This document shows, one piece after another, positions 34,212-43,303 of a stretch of DNA of 64,000 nt. Numbering within the stretch: the stretch's first letter is position 1; every line of letters begins with the position of its first letter. The position numbers and the translations under genes were made by a program. Source of the DNA: Frigidibacter sp. RF13. Lineage in GTDB: Bacteria; Pseudomonadota; Alphaproteobacteria; Rhodobacterales; Rhodobacteraceae. The stretch is taken from NCBI RefSeq assembly GCF_026626305.1, contig NZ_JAPNUE010000001.1, positions 682,001-746,000 of the forward strand, read 5' to 3'. The notes beneath the pieces are model-generated. The model was not told the origin of the DNA. It ran no database searches and worked only from the letters and a program-made list of their open reading frames with translations.

Positions 34212-35744
34212 ATGTCCCCGCCCGGAACTCTCCCCCAGAGGCCGATAGTCCGCCTGCATCCGGATGACAACATATTCGTGGCGCTCACCGATTTCACGGC
34301 TGGTGAGCTTGTAGATGGCGTGAGACTGACGGGTGCCGTGCCACGCGGCCACAAGATTGCCGCCCGCGCCATTGGAACGGGTGAGCAGGTCGTCCGCTAT
34401 GGCCAGACGATCGGTGTCGCCACCCGGGCGATCGCGGCGGGCGAGCATGTGCATAGCCACAATCTCGGCATGGGCGGCCACGATCAGGACTACCACTTTG
34501 CGACCGACCTGCGCCGCCTGCCCGCGCCCGGACCGGCTCGGACATTCATGGGATACCGCCGCCCCGACGGGCAGGTCGGCACGCGCAACTATCTTGGCAT
34601 CCTGACCTCGGTGAACTGTTCGGGCTCGGTCGCGCGTTTCATCGCCGAAGCGGCAGAGCGCGACGGCTGGCTTCGGGATTTCCCTCGCATCGACGGCGTG
34701 GTGCCGATCGTCCACGGCACAGGCTGCGGCATGTCGGGCAAGGACGAGGGGTATCAGACCCTGTTCCGCACCCTGCAAGGCTATGCCCGCAACCCGAATT
34801 TCGCGGGCATCCTCTTGGTCGGTCTCGGCTGCGAGGTGATGCAGGTCGCCGACCTCGTCGGCCGCGACCGGCTGCGGCCGGACGGCAATTTCCGTTACAT
34901 GACGATCCAGCAAACCGGCGGCACGCGCGCCACCATCGACAAGGGACTGGCGGAGCTGAAGGCGATGGCTCCCGCAGCCGATGCGGCGCGGCGGAGCGAG
35001 GAAAGCGTGAGCCATCTGGTGATCGGCATGCAGTGCGGCGGCTCGGACGGCTATTCCGGCATCACCGCCAACCCGGCCCTCGGCGCGGCGTCGGACCTTC
35101 TGGTTGCCCAGGGCGGCACGACCATCCTGTCGGAAACACCGGAAATCTATGGCGCCGAACATCTTCTGACCCGCCGCGCGGTCAGCCGGGAGGTCGGCGA
35201 GAAACTGGTCGCGCGCGTGCGCTGGTGGGAAGAATACACCGCCCGGCTTGGTGGCGAGATGGACAATAACCCCTCCCCCGGCAACAAGCGCGGCGGGTTG
35301 ACGACGATCCTTGAAAAGTCGCTCGGTGCCGTCGCGAAGGGCGGCACGGCGCCGCTGACGCAGGTCTACCGCTTCGCCGAACCGATCATCGAACGCGGCT
35401 TCGTCTATATGGACAGTCCGGGCTATGACCCCTGTTCCGTCACCGGCCAGATCGCCTCGGGCGCCAATCTGATCGCCTTCACCACCGGGCGCGGCTCGGT
35501 CTCGGGATACAAGCCCGTGCCCTGCCTCAAGCTGGCCACCAACAGCGAGATGTACGCGCGGATGCGCGACGACATGGACCTGAACTGCGGCGATATCGTC
35601 ACCCATGGCGTCGGCATCGAGGAAAAAGGCGGAGAAATCCTTGATCTGATGATCCGCGTTGCCTCGGGCGAGAAGACGAAAAGCGAGGAACTGGGATTCG
35701 GCGGCGCGGAGTTCGTGCCCTGGGCGATGGGCGCAGTGATGTGA
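34212..35744 (+). CDS. UxaA-family altronate/galactarate-type dehydratase
   Basis: A 510-residue sugar-acid dehydratase with an N-terminal SAF domain (about residues 10-100, ending AGEHVHSHNLGMGGH) and the UxaA catalytic domain: GYRRPDGQVGTRNYLGILTSVNCS, HGTGCGMSG, GMQCGGSDGYSGITANPA, DNNPSPGNKRGGLTTI, and DSPGYDPCSVTGQIASG. Cysteines in these motifs probably bind the iron centre. Family members dehydrate altronate or galactarate to 2-keto-3-deoxy acids. Here it could act on the aldonate made by the dehydrogenase and lactonase, but the substrate is unproven. GAGG precedes the ATG. Confidence 0.88.
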   Translation: MSPPGTLPQRPIVRLHPDDNIFVALTDFTAGELVDGVRLTGAVPRGHKIAARAIGTGEQVVRYGQTIGVATRAIAAGEHVHSHNLGMGGHDQDYHFATDLRRLPAPGPARTFMGYRRPDGQVGTRNYLGILTSVNCSGSVARFIAEAAERDGWLRDFPRIDGVVPIVHGTGCGMSGKDEGYQTLFRTLQGYARNPNFAGILLVGLGCEVMQVADLVGRDRLRPDGNFRYMTIQQTGGTRATIDKGLAELKAMAPAADAARRSEESVSHLVIGMQCGGSDGYSGITANPALGAASDLLVAQGGTTILSETPEIYGAEHLLTRRAVSREVGEKLVARVRWWEEYTARLGGEMDNNPSPGNKRGGLTTILEKSLGAVAKGGTAPLTQVYRFAEPIIERGFVYMDSPGYDPCSVTGQIASGANLIAFTTGRGSVSGYKPVPCLKLATNSEMYARMRDDMDLNCGDIVTHGVGIEEKGGEILDLMIRVASGEKTKSEELGFGGAEFVPWAMGAVM

Positions 35745-35807
35745 CGGGCCGCGCAGCGCGGCTTTCGTCTGGCGCGGGCGCGGGCGGCGCGGCCGATCGT
35801 CGTCACC

Positions 35808-36521
35808 GTGGTGGACGACAGCCTGCCCAATGCCTTGGCCGAGGAATTCGCGCGCGCAGACGAGTCGCGATTGACAAGGGTGGTCGCCGCCGTGTCGGAC
35901 AGCGAAGGGGTTTCGCACGAATTGCGCACCCTGCGCGGCGATCGGGCACCGGCGGTGGCATTGCTCTGCGCCACCGAAAGGGCCGATCTGCTGATCTTAG
36001 GGCGGCACCGGCCACGCCCGTTCACCGACATCTTCCGCGAAACGACGATGGAACGGATCGTGGCGCAGGTCGCCTGCCCGGTACTGCTGGCCTGCGCGCC
36101 GACCGGCACCGACTATGGCGTCGTTGTCGCGGCCATCGACTTCTCGCCCGCGTCCGCCGCGGCGGTCCGCACCGCGGCGTTGCTGGTGGCCGAGGCGCGG
36201 CTGGGGGGGGTCCACGCACTGCATGTGCCCTATCGCGGTCTGATCGCCCCCTCGACCGCCGAGGCGCTCTCCGAGGAGGCGCGGTCGGCCGAAGCCACCT
36301 TGCGCAAGGCCCGTGATCTGCCCGCCCATTTCGGCCCGATCGCAATGATCGAAGGCGTGGTCGATCAGGTCGTCGCCGCCGCGCTCGCGCGCGACAACGC
36401 CGACCTCTTGGCGCTGGGTGCGCATGCGCGCGCCGGGGTGGGCGGCGCGCTGCTTGGCGGATTCGCGACCCGTATCCTGCGCGACCCGCCCGCCGACCCG
36501 CTGATCGCGCGCGCCGGCTGA
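35808..36521 (+). CDS. universal stress protein, tandem UspA domains, N-terminally shortened
   Basis: A 237-residue frame from a GTG start holding two UspA-like domains; each shows the ATP-binding tail pattern (LLILGRHRPRPFTDIF...TMERIVAQVACPVLLA; LLALGAHARAGVGGALLGGFATRIL). In the same frame, readable codons continue back to 35745 (RAAQRGFRLARARAARPIVVTVVDD) without a start codon. The usual first strand with ILVATDFS is missing, and the frame begins right at the TGA of the dehydratase gene. The gene therefore looks truncated at its 5' end, by deletion or by joining of the sugar island. It may be expressed from the GTG or be non-functional. Confidence 0.7.
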   Translation: MVDDSLPNALAEEFARADESRLTRVVAAVSDSEGVSHELRTLRGDRAPAVALLCATERADLLILGRHRPRPFTDIFRETTMERIVAQVACPVLLACAPTGTDYGVVVAAIDFSPASAAAVRTAALLVAEARLGGVHALHVPYRGLIAPSTAEALSEEARSAEATLRKARDLPAHFGPIAMIEGVVDQVVAAALARDNADLLALGAHARAGVGGALLGGFATRILRDPPADPLIARAG

Positions 36522-36543
36522 GGCGGGGCGCGCCGCCGCGCCT

Positions 36544-37152
36544 CTATGCCGCCGCCTTGGCCGCTCTGAATTCCGCCACGACCTCGTCGGCAGTCCGGAA
36601 CTGGGTCTCGGGATCGGTTGCGTACCAGGTGCGGAAATACTCCAGCCCGCCGTCGTGGCCTTCCTGCGTGAAGGCCTGAAGCGCGTCGGTGACCCAGACA
36701 AGATTGAAGCCCTTCTGGAAGGCGTCTCCCGACGTATGCCGACAGCAGCAATCGGTGTGCAGCCCGGTGATGTAGAGTGTGTCGATGCCGCGGGCGCGCA
36801 GCTGCGATTCCATGTCCGAGCTCTGGAAACCGCTGTAGGTCGTCTTGGGGATGCTCAGGTCTCCCGGGTGCGGTGCAAGATCGGGAAGGATTTCGGACCA
36901 TTCGGAGCCCTTCATCGAATGCGGCGGCCACTTGCGCATCTCGAGATCGTCGGGCGTATGCTCGTCCGTTGAATAGACCACCTTGGCACCGGCCGCCCGC
37001 GCCGCCGCGGTCAGTCTTTGCAGCGGCTCGACAATGGCGCGGGCCCGCGCCTGGTATTCCTGTCCGCCAGCATTGGCGATGAAGCCGCCCGGCTCGACGA
37101 AATCGCGCGCCATATCTACCAGAACTATTGCGCAACGCTTGGGATCAACCAT
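36544..37152 (-). CDS. isochorismatase-family cysteine hydrolase
   Basis: A 202-residue hydrolase of the isochorismatase/nicotinamidase superfamily. The catalytic triad is probably D13 (IVLVDMARDF), K103 (SIPKTTYSGF) and C136 (GLHTDCCCRHTSGDAF), with three consecutive cysteines, one more on each side than usual. It may hydrolyse an amide or a ureido compound; the substrate cannot be read from the neighbours. It stands alone, convergent with the Usp gene and divergent from prfC. Confidence 0.87.
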   Translation of the reverse strand: MVDPKRCAIVLVDMARDFVEPGGFIANAGGQEYQARARAIVEPLQRLTAAARAAGAKVVYSTDEHTPDDLEMRKWPPHSMKGSEWSEILPDLAPHPGDLSIPKTTYSGFQSSDMESQLRARGIDTLYITGLHTDCCCRHTSGDAFQKGFNLVWVTDALQAFTQEGHDGGLEYFRTWYATDPETQFRTADEVVAEFRAAKAAA

Positions 37153-37300
37153 CGTTCATCTCCTTTGTTTGCATGCCAATGAACTATATCCGCACGCCGC
37201 GCCGATTCGGTCAACCTGTTGCACGGGCCGCTACGCACATTCCAATGCCGGCCCGCGCAGCCGATGGACACGGACACGGCTTGCCACTATGTAGCCGGCC

Positions 37301-38899
37301 ATGTTCGACAACCGCCCTGCCCTGCCGCCGGAGATTGCCCGTCGGCGCACCTTCGCCATCATCTCGCATCCGGATGCGGGCAAAACGACGCTGACCGAAA
37401 AGTTCCTGCTGTTCGGCGGCGCGATCCAGATGGCCGGACAGGTGCGCGCCAAGGGTGAGGCGCGGCGCACGCGGTCGGACTTCATGAAGATGGAGCAGGA
37501 GCGCGGCATTTCGGTTTCCGCCTCGGCCATGTCGTTCGACTTTGGCAAATTTCGCTTCAACCTCGTCGACACGCCCGGCCACTCGGACTTTTCCGAAGAC
37601 ACCTATCGGACGCTGACGGCAGTGGACGCGGCGATCATGGTGATCGACGGGGCAAAGGGCGTCGAGAGCCAGACGCGCAAGCTCTTCGAGGTCTGCCGCC
37701 TGCGCGATCTGCCGATCCTGACCTTCTGTAACAAGATGGACCGCGAAAGCCGCGATACGTTCGAGATCATCGACGAGATTCAGGAAAACCTGGCAATCGA
37801 CGTCTCGCCCGCGTCTTGGCCCATCGGCATGGGCCGCGATTTCATCGGCTGCTACGACATCTTGCACGACCGGCTGGAACTGATGGACCGCGCCGACCGC
37901 AACCGGGTGGCGGAGAGCATCAAGATCGACGGGCTGGACGACCCCAAGCTTGCCGACCATGTGCCCGCCGAACAGCTGGCGAAGCTGCGCGAGGAGCTGG
38001 AGATGGCGCGGGAACTGCTGCCCGCCTTCGACCGGCAATCGTTCCTGGAAGGCCATATGACGCCGATCTGGTTCGGTTCGGCCATCAACTCGTTCGGCGT
38101 CAAGGAACTGATGGCGGGGATCGGCGAATACGGGCCGGAGCCCCAGCCGCAGAAAGCCGCCGAGCGTGCGATCAGCGCCGAGGAGAGGCCCGTCACCGGC
38201 TTTGTCTTCAAGGTACAGGCCAACATGGACCCCAAGCACCGTGACCGCGTGGCTTTCGTCCGCCTCGCCTCGGGGCATTTCGAACGGGGTATGAAACTGC
38301 TTCATGTGCGTTCAAAGAAACCAATGGCGGTGTCGAACCCTGTCCTGTTCCTGGCTGCCGACCGCGAGTTGGCCGAAGAGGCCTGGGCGGGCGACATCAT
38401 CGGCATTCCGAACCATGGCCAGCTCAGGATCGGCGACGCGCTGACCGAGGGCGAGGTGCTGCGCTTCACCGGTATCCCGTCCTTCGCGCCGGAACTGTTG
38501 CAGACGGTGCGGGCAGGCGATCCGATGAAGGCCAAGCATCTGGAAAAGGCCCTGATGCAGTTCGCCGAGGAAGGTGCGGCGAAAGTCTTCAAGCCCGCCA
38601 TCGGCTCGGGCTTCATCGTCGGCGTCGTCGGCGCCCTGCAGTTCGAGGTTCTGGCGAGTAGAATCGAGCAGGAATATTCGCTGCCCGTCCGCTTTGAATC
38701 ATCGCAGTTCACCTCGGCCCGCTGGGTCACGGGGCCGAAGGCGGATGTCGAGACCTTCGTGAACGCGAACAAGGGCCATATCGCCCACGACCACGACGGC
38801 GACATCGTCTACCTCACGCGTCTGCAATGGGACATCGACCGCATCCAGCGCGACTATCCGGCGCTGAAACTCAGCGCGACCAAGGAGATGATGGTCTAG
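37301..38899 (+). CDS. prfC: peptide chain release factor 3
   Basis: A 532-residue translational GTPase that recycles RF1/RF2 from terminating ribosomes. Motifs: G1 HPDAGKTT (residues 23-30), switch region QERGISVSASAMSF, G3 DTPGHSDFSEDT and G4 NKMDRESRD. Length and the domain II/III sequence (GSAINSFGVKELMAGI; ESSQFTSARWV) agree with RF3 and not with EF-G. Monocistronic; 148 bases separate it from the divergent hydrolase gene. Confidence 0.97.
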   Translation: MFDNRPALPPEIARRRTFAIISHPDAGKTTLTEKFLLFGGAIQMAGQVRAKGEARRTRSDFMKMEQERGISVSASAMSFDFGKFRFNLVDTPGHSDFSEDTYRTLTAVDAAIMVIDGAKGVESQTRKLFEVCRLRDLPILTFCNKMDRESRDTFEIIDEIQENLAIDVSPASWPIGMGRDFIGCYDILHDRLELMDRADRNRVAESIKIDGLDDPKLADHVPAEQLAKLREELEMARELLPAFDRQSFLEGHMTPIWFGSAINSFGVKELMAGIGEYGPEPQPQKAAERAISAEERPVTGFVFKVQANMDPKHRDRVAFVRLASGHFERGMKLLHVRSKKPMAVSNPVLFLAADRELAEEAWAGDIIGIPNHGQLRIGDALTEGEVLRFTGIPSFAPELLQTVRAGDPMKAKHLEKALMQFAEEGAAKVFKPAIGSGFIVGVVGALQFEVLASRIEQEYSLPVRFESSQFTSARWVTGPKADVETFVNANKGHIAHDHDGDIVYLTRLQWDIDRIQRDYPALKLSATKEMMV

Positions 38900-39265
38900 G
38901 TCGCGCCCGAACTACCCAGCCGGTCGGCGCCGCGGTGCCCGCCAACCCGGCAATAGCCACACGCGGAACAATCGCAGCTTCAGCAGCGAGCGAGAAACCG
39001 CTGAGGGCTGCGTAAATTGCGGCGAAAAAAAGGCGGGCACGCCCAACTCGACTCACATTCCGACCCCGAGAGCCCTGATTCGGCCCGCTCGCAGCCGTAA
39101 TTCGGCAGGCTGACAGACCGGCAACGCCAGTAGGTCCATGAAATACGCAGCAGTTCATCAAAATCGCCGAGACTGTCACCGAAACGCGGACAGTGCCATT
39201 GCGTCAAAATTCTGACCCAATTCGAGCGGATGAAATATCTGTGGCTGTTGGTGTGAGGACTGGAT
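38900..39265. other. intergenic stretch without a recognised gene
   Basis: About 366 bases between prfC and the VPLPA-CTERM gene. It has no convincing ORF. A minus-strand frame of 102 codons here (38871-39179) has no ribosome-binding site and an unlikely composition. GAGG before the ATG at 39266 is the only signal seen. The promoter of the next gene should lie here. Confidence 0.5.
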
Positions 39266-39775
39266 ATGAAACAATTTTCGCTCAGGGCGCTCGCGGTGGC
39301 GGCACTGCTTGGCTCGGCAGGGTCGGCGTCGGCGGCGACGCTGAATATCGACAGCGGCTGGGATCGCTTCGCCTTCGGCGGCGTGGGCACCCTTGCCACG
39401 CGTGTTTTCACCTTCACGCTTTCCAGCTTTGCGAACCTCTCAATCGTTGACGGTTATTTCTCGGGCGATCAGTTCGAGGTCTTCCTCAACAATGTCTCGC
39501 AGGGCCTGACGTCACTGCCGGTCCAGGGAACAACCAACCTCGGCGCCAACTATGACGCCGCCTTCGCAGACCCGGACTACAGCAATTGGACGCAGCGGCT
39601 CGGGCCTGGCAGCTATACGCTGACCATGCTTGTGACTCAGCGCTCCGGCACCAATACGATCTTCCATCTCGGCGCCGTGCGCCTCGATACCGCTCCGATC
39701 CCGCTCCCGGCCGCAGGGCTTCTGCTTCTGACGGCTCTCGGCGCCGCGGCGGCGGCCCGGCGGCGCAGCATCTAG
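39266..39775 (+). CDS. VPLPA-CTERM sorting domain surface protein
   Basis: A 169-residue exported protein: signal peptide (residues 1-23, ending GSASA), a beta-rich middle part of about 120 residues, and a C-terminal tripartite sorting signal made of IPLPAAG (145-151), a hydrophobic stretch (LLLLTALGAAAAA) and RRR (165-167). This is the VPLPA-CTERM variant of PEP-CTERM, the target of exosortases in Rhodobacteraceae. The protein is therefore expected to be processed and delivered to the cell surface or exopolysaccharide matrix. The exosortase gene is not in the window. The middle domain is not recognised. Confidence 0.85.
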   Translation: MKQFSLRALAVAALLGSAGSASAATLNIDSGWDRFAFGGVGTLATRVFTFTLSSFANLSIVDGYFSGDQFEVFLNNVSQGLTSLPVQGTTNLGANYDAAFADPDYSNWTQRLGPGSYTLTMLVTQRSGTNTIFHLGAVRLDTAPIPLPAAGLLLLTALGAAAAARRRSI

Positions 39776-39830
39776 CGCCGCCGAAGCGAGAAGGGCTTCC
39801 CCTCTGCCGCACCAGGCGGGAGGCCCGAGA

Positions 39831-39866
39831 CAAACGCCGTTCGCACAGCCCCGCGGACGGCGTTTG
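39831..39866 (+). terminator. terminator after the VPLPA-CTERM gene
   Basis: CAAACGCCGT (39831-39840) pairs with ACGGCGTTTG (39857-39866), with a 16-base loop, followed by CTTGTG. It lies 55 bases beyond the stop and separates the surface protein gene from the helicase gene. Confidence 0.65.
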
Positions 39867-40014
39867 CTTGTGCGCCAACCGGCGGCGCGATTGACCTTTT
39901 TCACTGTTTGCAGTAGGTGCGGGCCACCCGCATCCGGCGGGCACTGCCACGGGGCGCCCGGCATTTCGCGTCCCTTCACCCTTGCGGCCCGATGCCGCGA
40001 CCTGATGGACGCTT

Positions 40015-41550
40015 ATGACCAAGTTCAACGACCTGAAACTGGACCCCCGGGTCCTGCAAGCCATTGCCGAAGCCGGCTACGAAAACCCCACTCCGATCCA
40101 GGCCGGCGCCATTCCGCCCGCCCTTGAAGGCAAGGATGTGCTGGGCATCGCTCAGACCGGTACCGGCAAGACCGCCTCGTTCACGCTGCCGATGATTACC
40201 CTCCTGTCGAAGGGCCGCGCGCGGGCACGCATGCCGCGCTCGCTGGTCCTGGCGCCGACCCGGGAACTGGCCGCCCAGGTGGCCGAAAACTTCGACGTCT
40301 ACGCCAAACATACCAAGCTGACGAAGGCGCTTCTGATCGGGGGCGTGTCCTTCGGCGAGCAGGACAAGCTGATTGATCGCGGCGTCGATGTGCTGATCGC
40401 GACGCCCGGCCGGCTTCTGGACCATTTCGAGCGCGGCAAACTGCTCCTCACCGGCGTTCAGATAATGGTGGTGGACGAAGCCGACCGCATGCTCGACATG
40501 GGCTTCATCCCCGATATTGAACGCATCTTCCAGCTGACGCCCTTCACGCGCCAGACGCTCTTCTTCTCGGCCACCATGGCACCGGAGATCGAGCGGATCA
40601 CCAACACCTTCCTGCATACGCCGGTCAAGATCGAGGTGGCGCGTCAGGCGACGACCTCCGAGACGATCGTACAAAGGCTGATCCAGATCACGCCCGCCCG
40701 CAAGGACCAGACCGCGAAAGCCAAGCGCGAGCTTCTCCGCGCCGTAATCAAGGCCGAAGGCGCCGCCTGCACCAACGCCATTCTTTTCTGCAACCGCAAG
40801 ACCGAGGTGGATATCGTCGCCAAGTCGCTGAAAACCCACGGTTTCAACGCGGCGCCGATCCATGGCGATCTGGACCAGAGCCAGCGGATGCGCACACTTG
40901 ACGACTTCCGCGAGGGGCGGCTGCAATACCTGGTGGCCTCGGACGTCGCGGCGCGTGGGCTCGACATTCCGGCGGTGAGCCATGTGTTCAACTTCGACCT
41001 GCCAAGCCATGCCGAGGATTATGTCCACCGGATCGGCCGCACCGGGCGCGCAGGCCGCAAGGGCACGGCGATTTCCATCGCGACACCCGCCGACCAGAAA
41101 TATCTCGACCAGATCGAGGCTCTGGTGAAAAAGGAAATCCCGCGCGGCGAGGTTCCTGAAGGCTTCGCCCTGTCGGAGGCGGCACAGAAGCCGCCGCGCA
41201 AGGACGATGGCGCCAAGGGCCGTGGCGCCCGCCCCGCCCGCCCGGGGCGCGAGGAAAAGCGGTCGCGCCCGATCAAGGAGCACGGCCAGGAAGCGTCGAT
41301 GGCGCCGGTCGTGGCCGAACCGATCCTGGTCGCGGAAGTGACCGAGGCGCTTGCGCCCCCCGCGCCGGTCCGTAACGACAGCCGTCCAGACGACCGCAAG
41401 CGCGAGCGGCGGTCCGACAACCGTTCAGAACGGCCCGAGCGCGGCGAGCGCCGGGACCGGCGCGAGGAGCCGGTTGTGGGTATGGGCGACCATGTGCCCG
41501 ATTTCCTGATGCGCGGCCTGCCGCAGGCCAAGGCCGCCGGAGACGCCTGA
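40015..41550 (+). CDS. rhlE: DEAD-box RNA helicase, RhlE-like
   Basis: A 511-residue ATP-dependent RNA helicase. Q motif GYENPTPIQ, motif I AQTGTGKT, Ia PTRELAAQ, motif II VDEADRML, motif III SAT, motif V DVAARGLDIP and motif VI HRIGRTGRAG are all present. The C-terminus from about residue 385 is a low-complexity Arg/Glu/Pro-rich tail with RGERRDRR-type repeats, typical of RNA-binding tails in this subfamily. Probable roles are ribosome assembly or RNA decay. RNase J is encoded convergently just downstream. Confidence 0.94.
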   Translation: MTKFNDLKLDPRVLQAIAEAGYENPTPIQAGAIPPALEGKDVLGIAQTGTGKTASFTLPMITLLSKGRARARMPRSLVLAPTRELAAQVAENFDVYAKHTKLTKALLIGGVSFGEQDKLIDRGVDVLIATPGRLLDHFERGKLLLTGVQIMVVDEADRMLDMGFIPDIERIFQLTPFTRQTLFFSATMAPEIERITNTFLHTPVKIEVARQATTSETIVQRLIQITPARKDQTAKAKRELLRAVIKAEGAACTNAILFCNRKTEVDIVAKSLKTHGFNAAPIHGDLDQSQRMRTLDDFREGRLQYLVASDVAARGLDIPAVSHVFNFDLPSHAEDYVHRIGRTGRAGRKGTAISIATPADQKYLDQIEALVKKEIPRGEVPEGFALSEAAQKPPRKDDGAKGRGARPARPGREEKRSRPIKEHGQEASMAPVVAEPILVAEVTEALAPPAPVRNDSRPDDRKRERRSDNRSERPERGERRDRREEPVVGMGDHVPDFLMRGLPQAKAAGDA

Positions 41551-41593
41551 ACAGGGGCGCGTCAGGCCCGAAGAGTGCACGCCGTGCTCGATG

Positions 41594-41612
41594 AGGCGCC
41601 TGCGGGGCGCCT
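41594..41612. terminator. hairpin between rhlE and rnj
   Basis: AGGCGCC (41594-41600) pairs with GGCGCCT (41606-41612) around TGCGG. In addition AGGGGCGC (41553-41560) can pair with GCGCCCCT (41618-41625), enclosing it. It lies between the two convergent stop codons and could serve both. Confidence 0.55.
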
Positions 41613-41623
41613 GTCCGGCGCCC

Positions 41624-43303
41624 CTATTCGGCCATCAGGCGGCTGATCACCACGCTGACCTCGGGCTTCTTGCCCACCTCTTCGGCCGCAACCTGGCGGA
41701 CGATGCGCTTGATCGCCTCGTCGAGCTTGCCATCGTCGCCGATCACCTTGTCAGGGGCACCTTCGAGGAACTCGCCCAGCTCGTCCTCGATCGCGTCAGC
41801 CAGCGCCTTCCCGGTTGCGCCGGTCTCTGGCAGGCCCATCAGCTCGACCCACGCGTCGCCGAGGGGCGCGCCATCCTCGTCGATGATCACGGTCGCGAAG
41901 ACGACGCCGTTCAGCGCCAGGCGGATCCGGTCGCGCACTACGCCATCCATCGCGCCGATCAGCACCGTCCCGTCGAGATAGAGCCGCCCGGCCTCGATCT
42001 GCTCGACGACCGCAGGCGCCGCGCCCGACAGGCTGACCATCGTGCCATTGGTGACGATAGCCGACGCCATGCCCTTGGCGCGCGCCAGCCCCGCATGCTC
42101 GCGCAGATGGCGGTGCTCACCGTGCATCGGCACCACCATCAGCGGGTTCACCAGTTCGTGCACCGCTTCAAGGTCCGGCCGGTTGGCATGGCCCGAGACG
42201 TGATAGGCCCCGCCCCGGTCATCGACGACATCCACCCCGCGCATGGAGAGCGCGTTCATGATGCGGATCACGCCCTTCTCGTTGCCCGGGATTGTCTTCG
42301 AGGAGAAAAGGAACATGTCCCCCTCCTTCAGCTCCATCCCCAGATATTTGCCGCGGCTGAGCGCGGCCGAGGCTGCACGCCGTTCGCCCTGGCTGCCAGT
42401 GACGATCAACATCAGCGACTGGCGCGGCACTTCCTCCGCCTCCTCGGGGGAAAGGACGCGTGGGAAATCAGTCAGAAGGCCGGTCTCGACCGCCGTCGTT
42501 ACCATCTTGTTCATCGCCCGCCCCAGAAGGCAGATCGAGCGGCCCGCCGCCCGGCCCGCCTCGGCCAGCGTCTTCAGGCGTGCGACGTTCGAAGCGAAAG
42601 TTGTGGCAACGACCATCCCCTCCTGTTCGGAAATGAGTTTCGAAATCGGCTCGGCCAGCGTCGCCTCGGACCGGCCGGGCAGCGGCGAGAAGACATTGGT
42701 TGAATCGCAGACGAGCGCCCGGACCCGACCGTTCTCGGTGGCGATCCTCAGCCATTCCTCTGGGTTGAACGGCTCGCCCACGATCGGCGTGCCATCGAGC
42801 TTGAAATCGCCGGTATGCACGACGCGGCCTGCGGGCGTGTCGATGATCAGCCCGGCACTTTCCGGGATCGAATGGCTGACTGGCACGAACTGCACCAGGA
42901 AGGGCCCGGCCTCTGTCACCGCCGGACGGGGCCCGACAATATGGATCGCATCCGCGGGCTGGCCCGCCTCTTCCATCTTGCCGACCGCCAGCGCGCCGGT
43001 GAACTTGCGCGCATAGACCGGCGCGCGGAGTTTCGGCCAGAGATGGCCAAGCGCGCCCAGGTGATCCTCATGCGCGTGGGTGATGAAGATTGCCTCGATC
43101 CGGCTCTGGTTCTCGATGAGCCAGGTCACATCCGCCATGATCAGATCGACGCCGGGCGACGTATCCATGTCAGGGAATGCGACGCCCAGGTCGACGACGA
43201 TCAGCCGCTCCTCACCCGGTCGGCCGTAGCCGTAGACATAGCAGTTCATGCCGATCTCTCCGGCGCCGCCGAGCGGCATGTAGATCAGGCGTTCGTCAGT
43301 CAT
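41624..43303 (-). CDS. rnj: ribonuclease J
   Basis: A 559-residue metallo-beta-lactamase/beta-CASP ribonuclease with 5'-exo and endo activity in RNA decay and rRNA maturation. The metal motif is THAHEDHLG (H76, H78, D80, H81). VHTGDFKLD supplies further ligands, and the beta-CASP region has MLIVTGSQGE, SSKTIPGNE and VSGHANRPDLE. Length agrees with alphaproteobacterial RNase J. Its ATG lies inside the end of coaX (4-base overlap), in the order nuoN-birA-coaX-rnj. Confidence 0.95.
   Translation of the reverse strand: MTDERLIYMPLGGAGEIGMNCYVYGYGRPGEERLIVVDLGVAFPDMDTSPGVDLIMADVTWLIENQSRIEAIFITHAHEDHLGALGHLWPKLRAPVYARKFTGALAVGKMEEAGQPADAIHIVGPRPAVTEAGPFLVQFVPVSHSIPESAGLIIDTPAGRVVHTGDFKLDGTPIVGEPFNPEEWLRIATENGRVRALVCDSTNVFSPLPGRSEATLAEPISKLISEQEGMVVATTFASNVARLKTLAEAGRAAGRSICLLGRAMNKMVTTAVETGLLTDFPRVLSPEEAEEVPRQSLMLIVTGSQGERRAASAALSRGKYLGMELKEGDMFLFSSKTIPGNEKGVIRIMNALSMRGVDVVDDRGGAYHVSGHANRPDLEAVHELVNPLMVVPMHGEHRHLREHAGLARAKGMASAIVTNGTMVSLSGAAPAVVEQIEAGRLYLDGTVLIGAMDGVVRDRIRLALNGVVFATVIIDEDGAPLGDAWVELMGLPETGATGKALADAIEDELGEFLEGAPDKVIGDDGKLDEAIKRIVRQVAAEEVGKKPEVSVVISRLMAE

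Noticed and set aside
38871..39179. 102-codon minus-strand frame between prfC and the VPLPA-CTERM gene
   Set aside because: It overlaps the prfC 3' end and lacks a ribosome-binding site; hydrophobic stretches are explained by Ala-rich GC codons.
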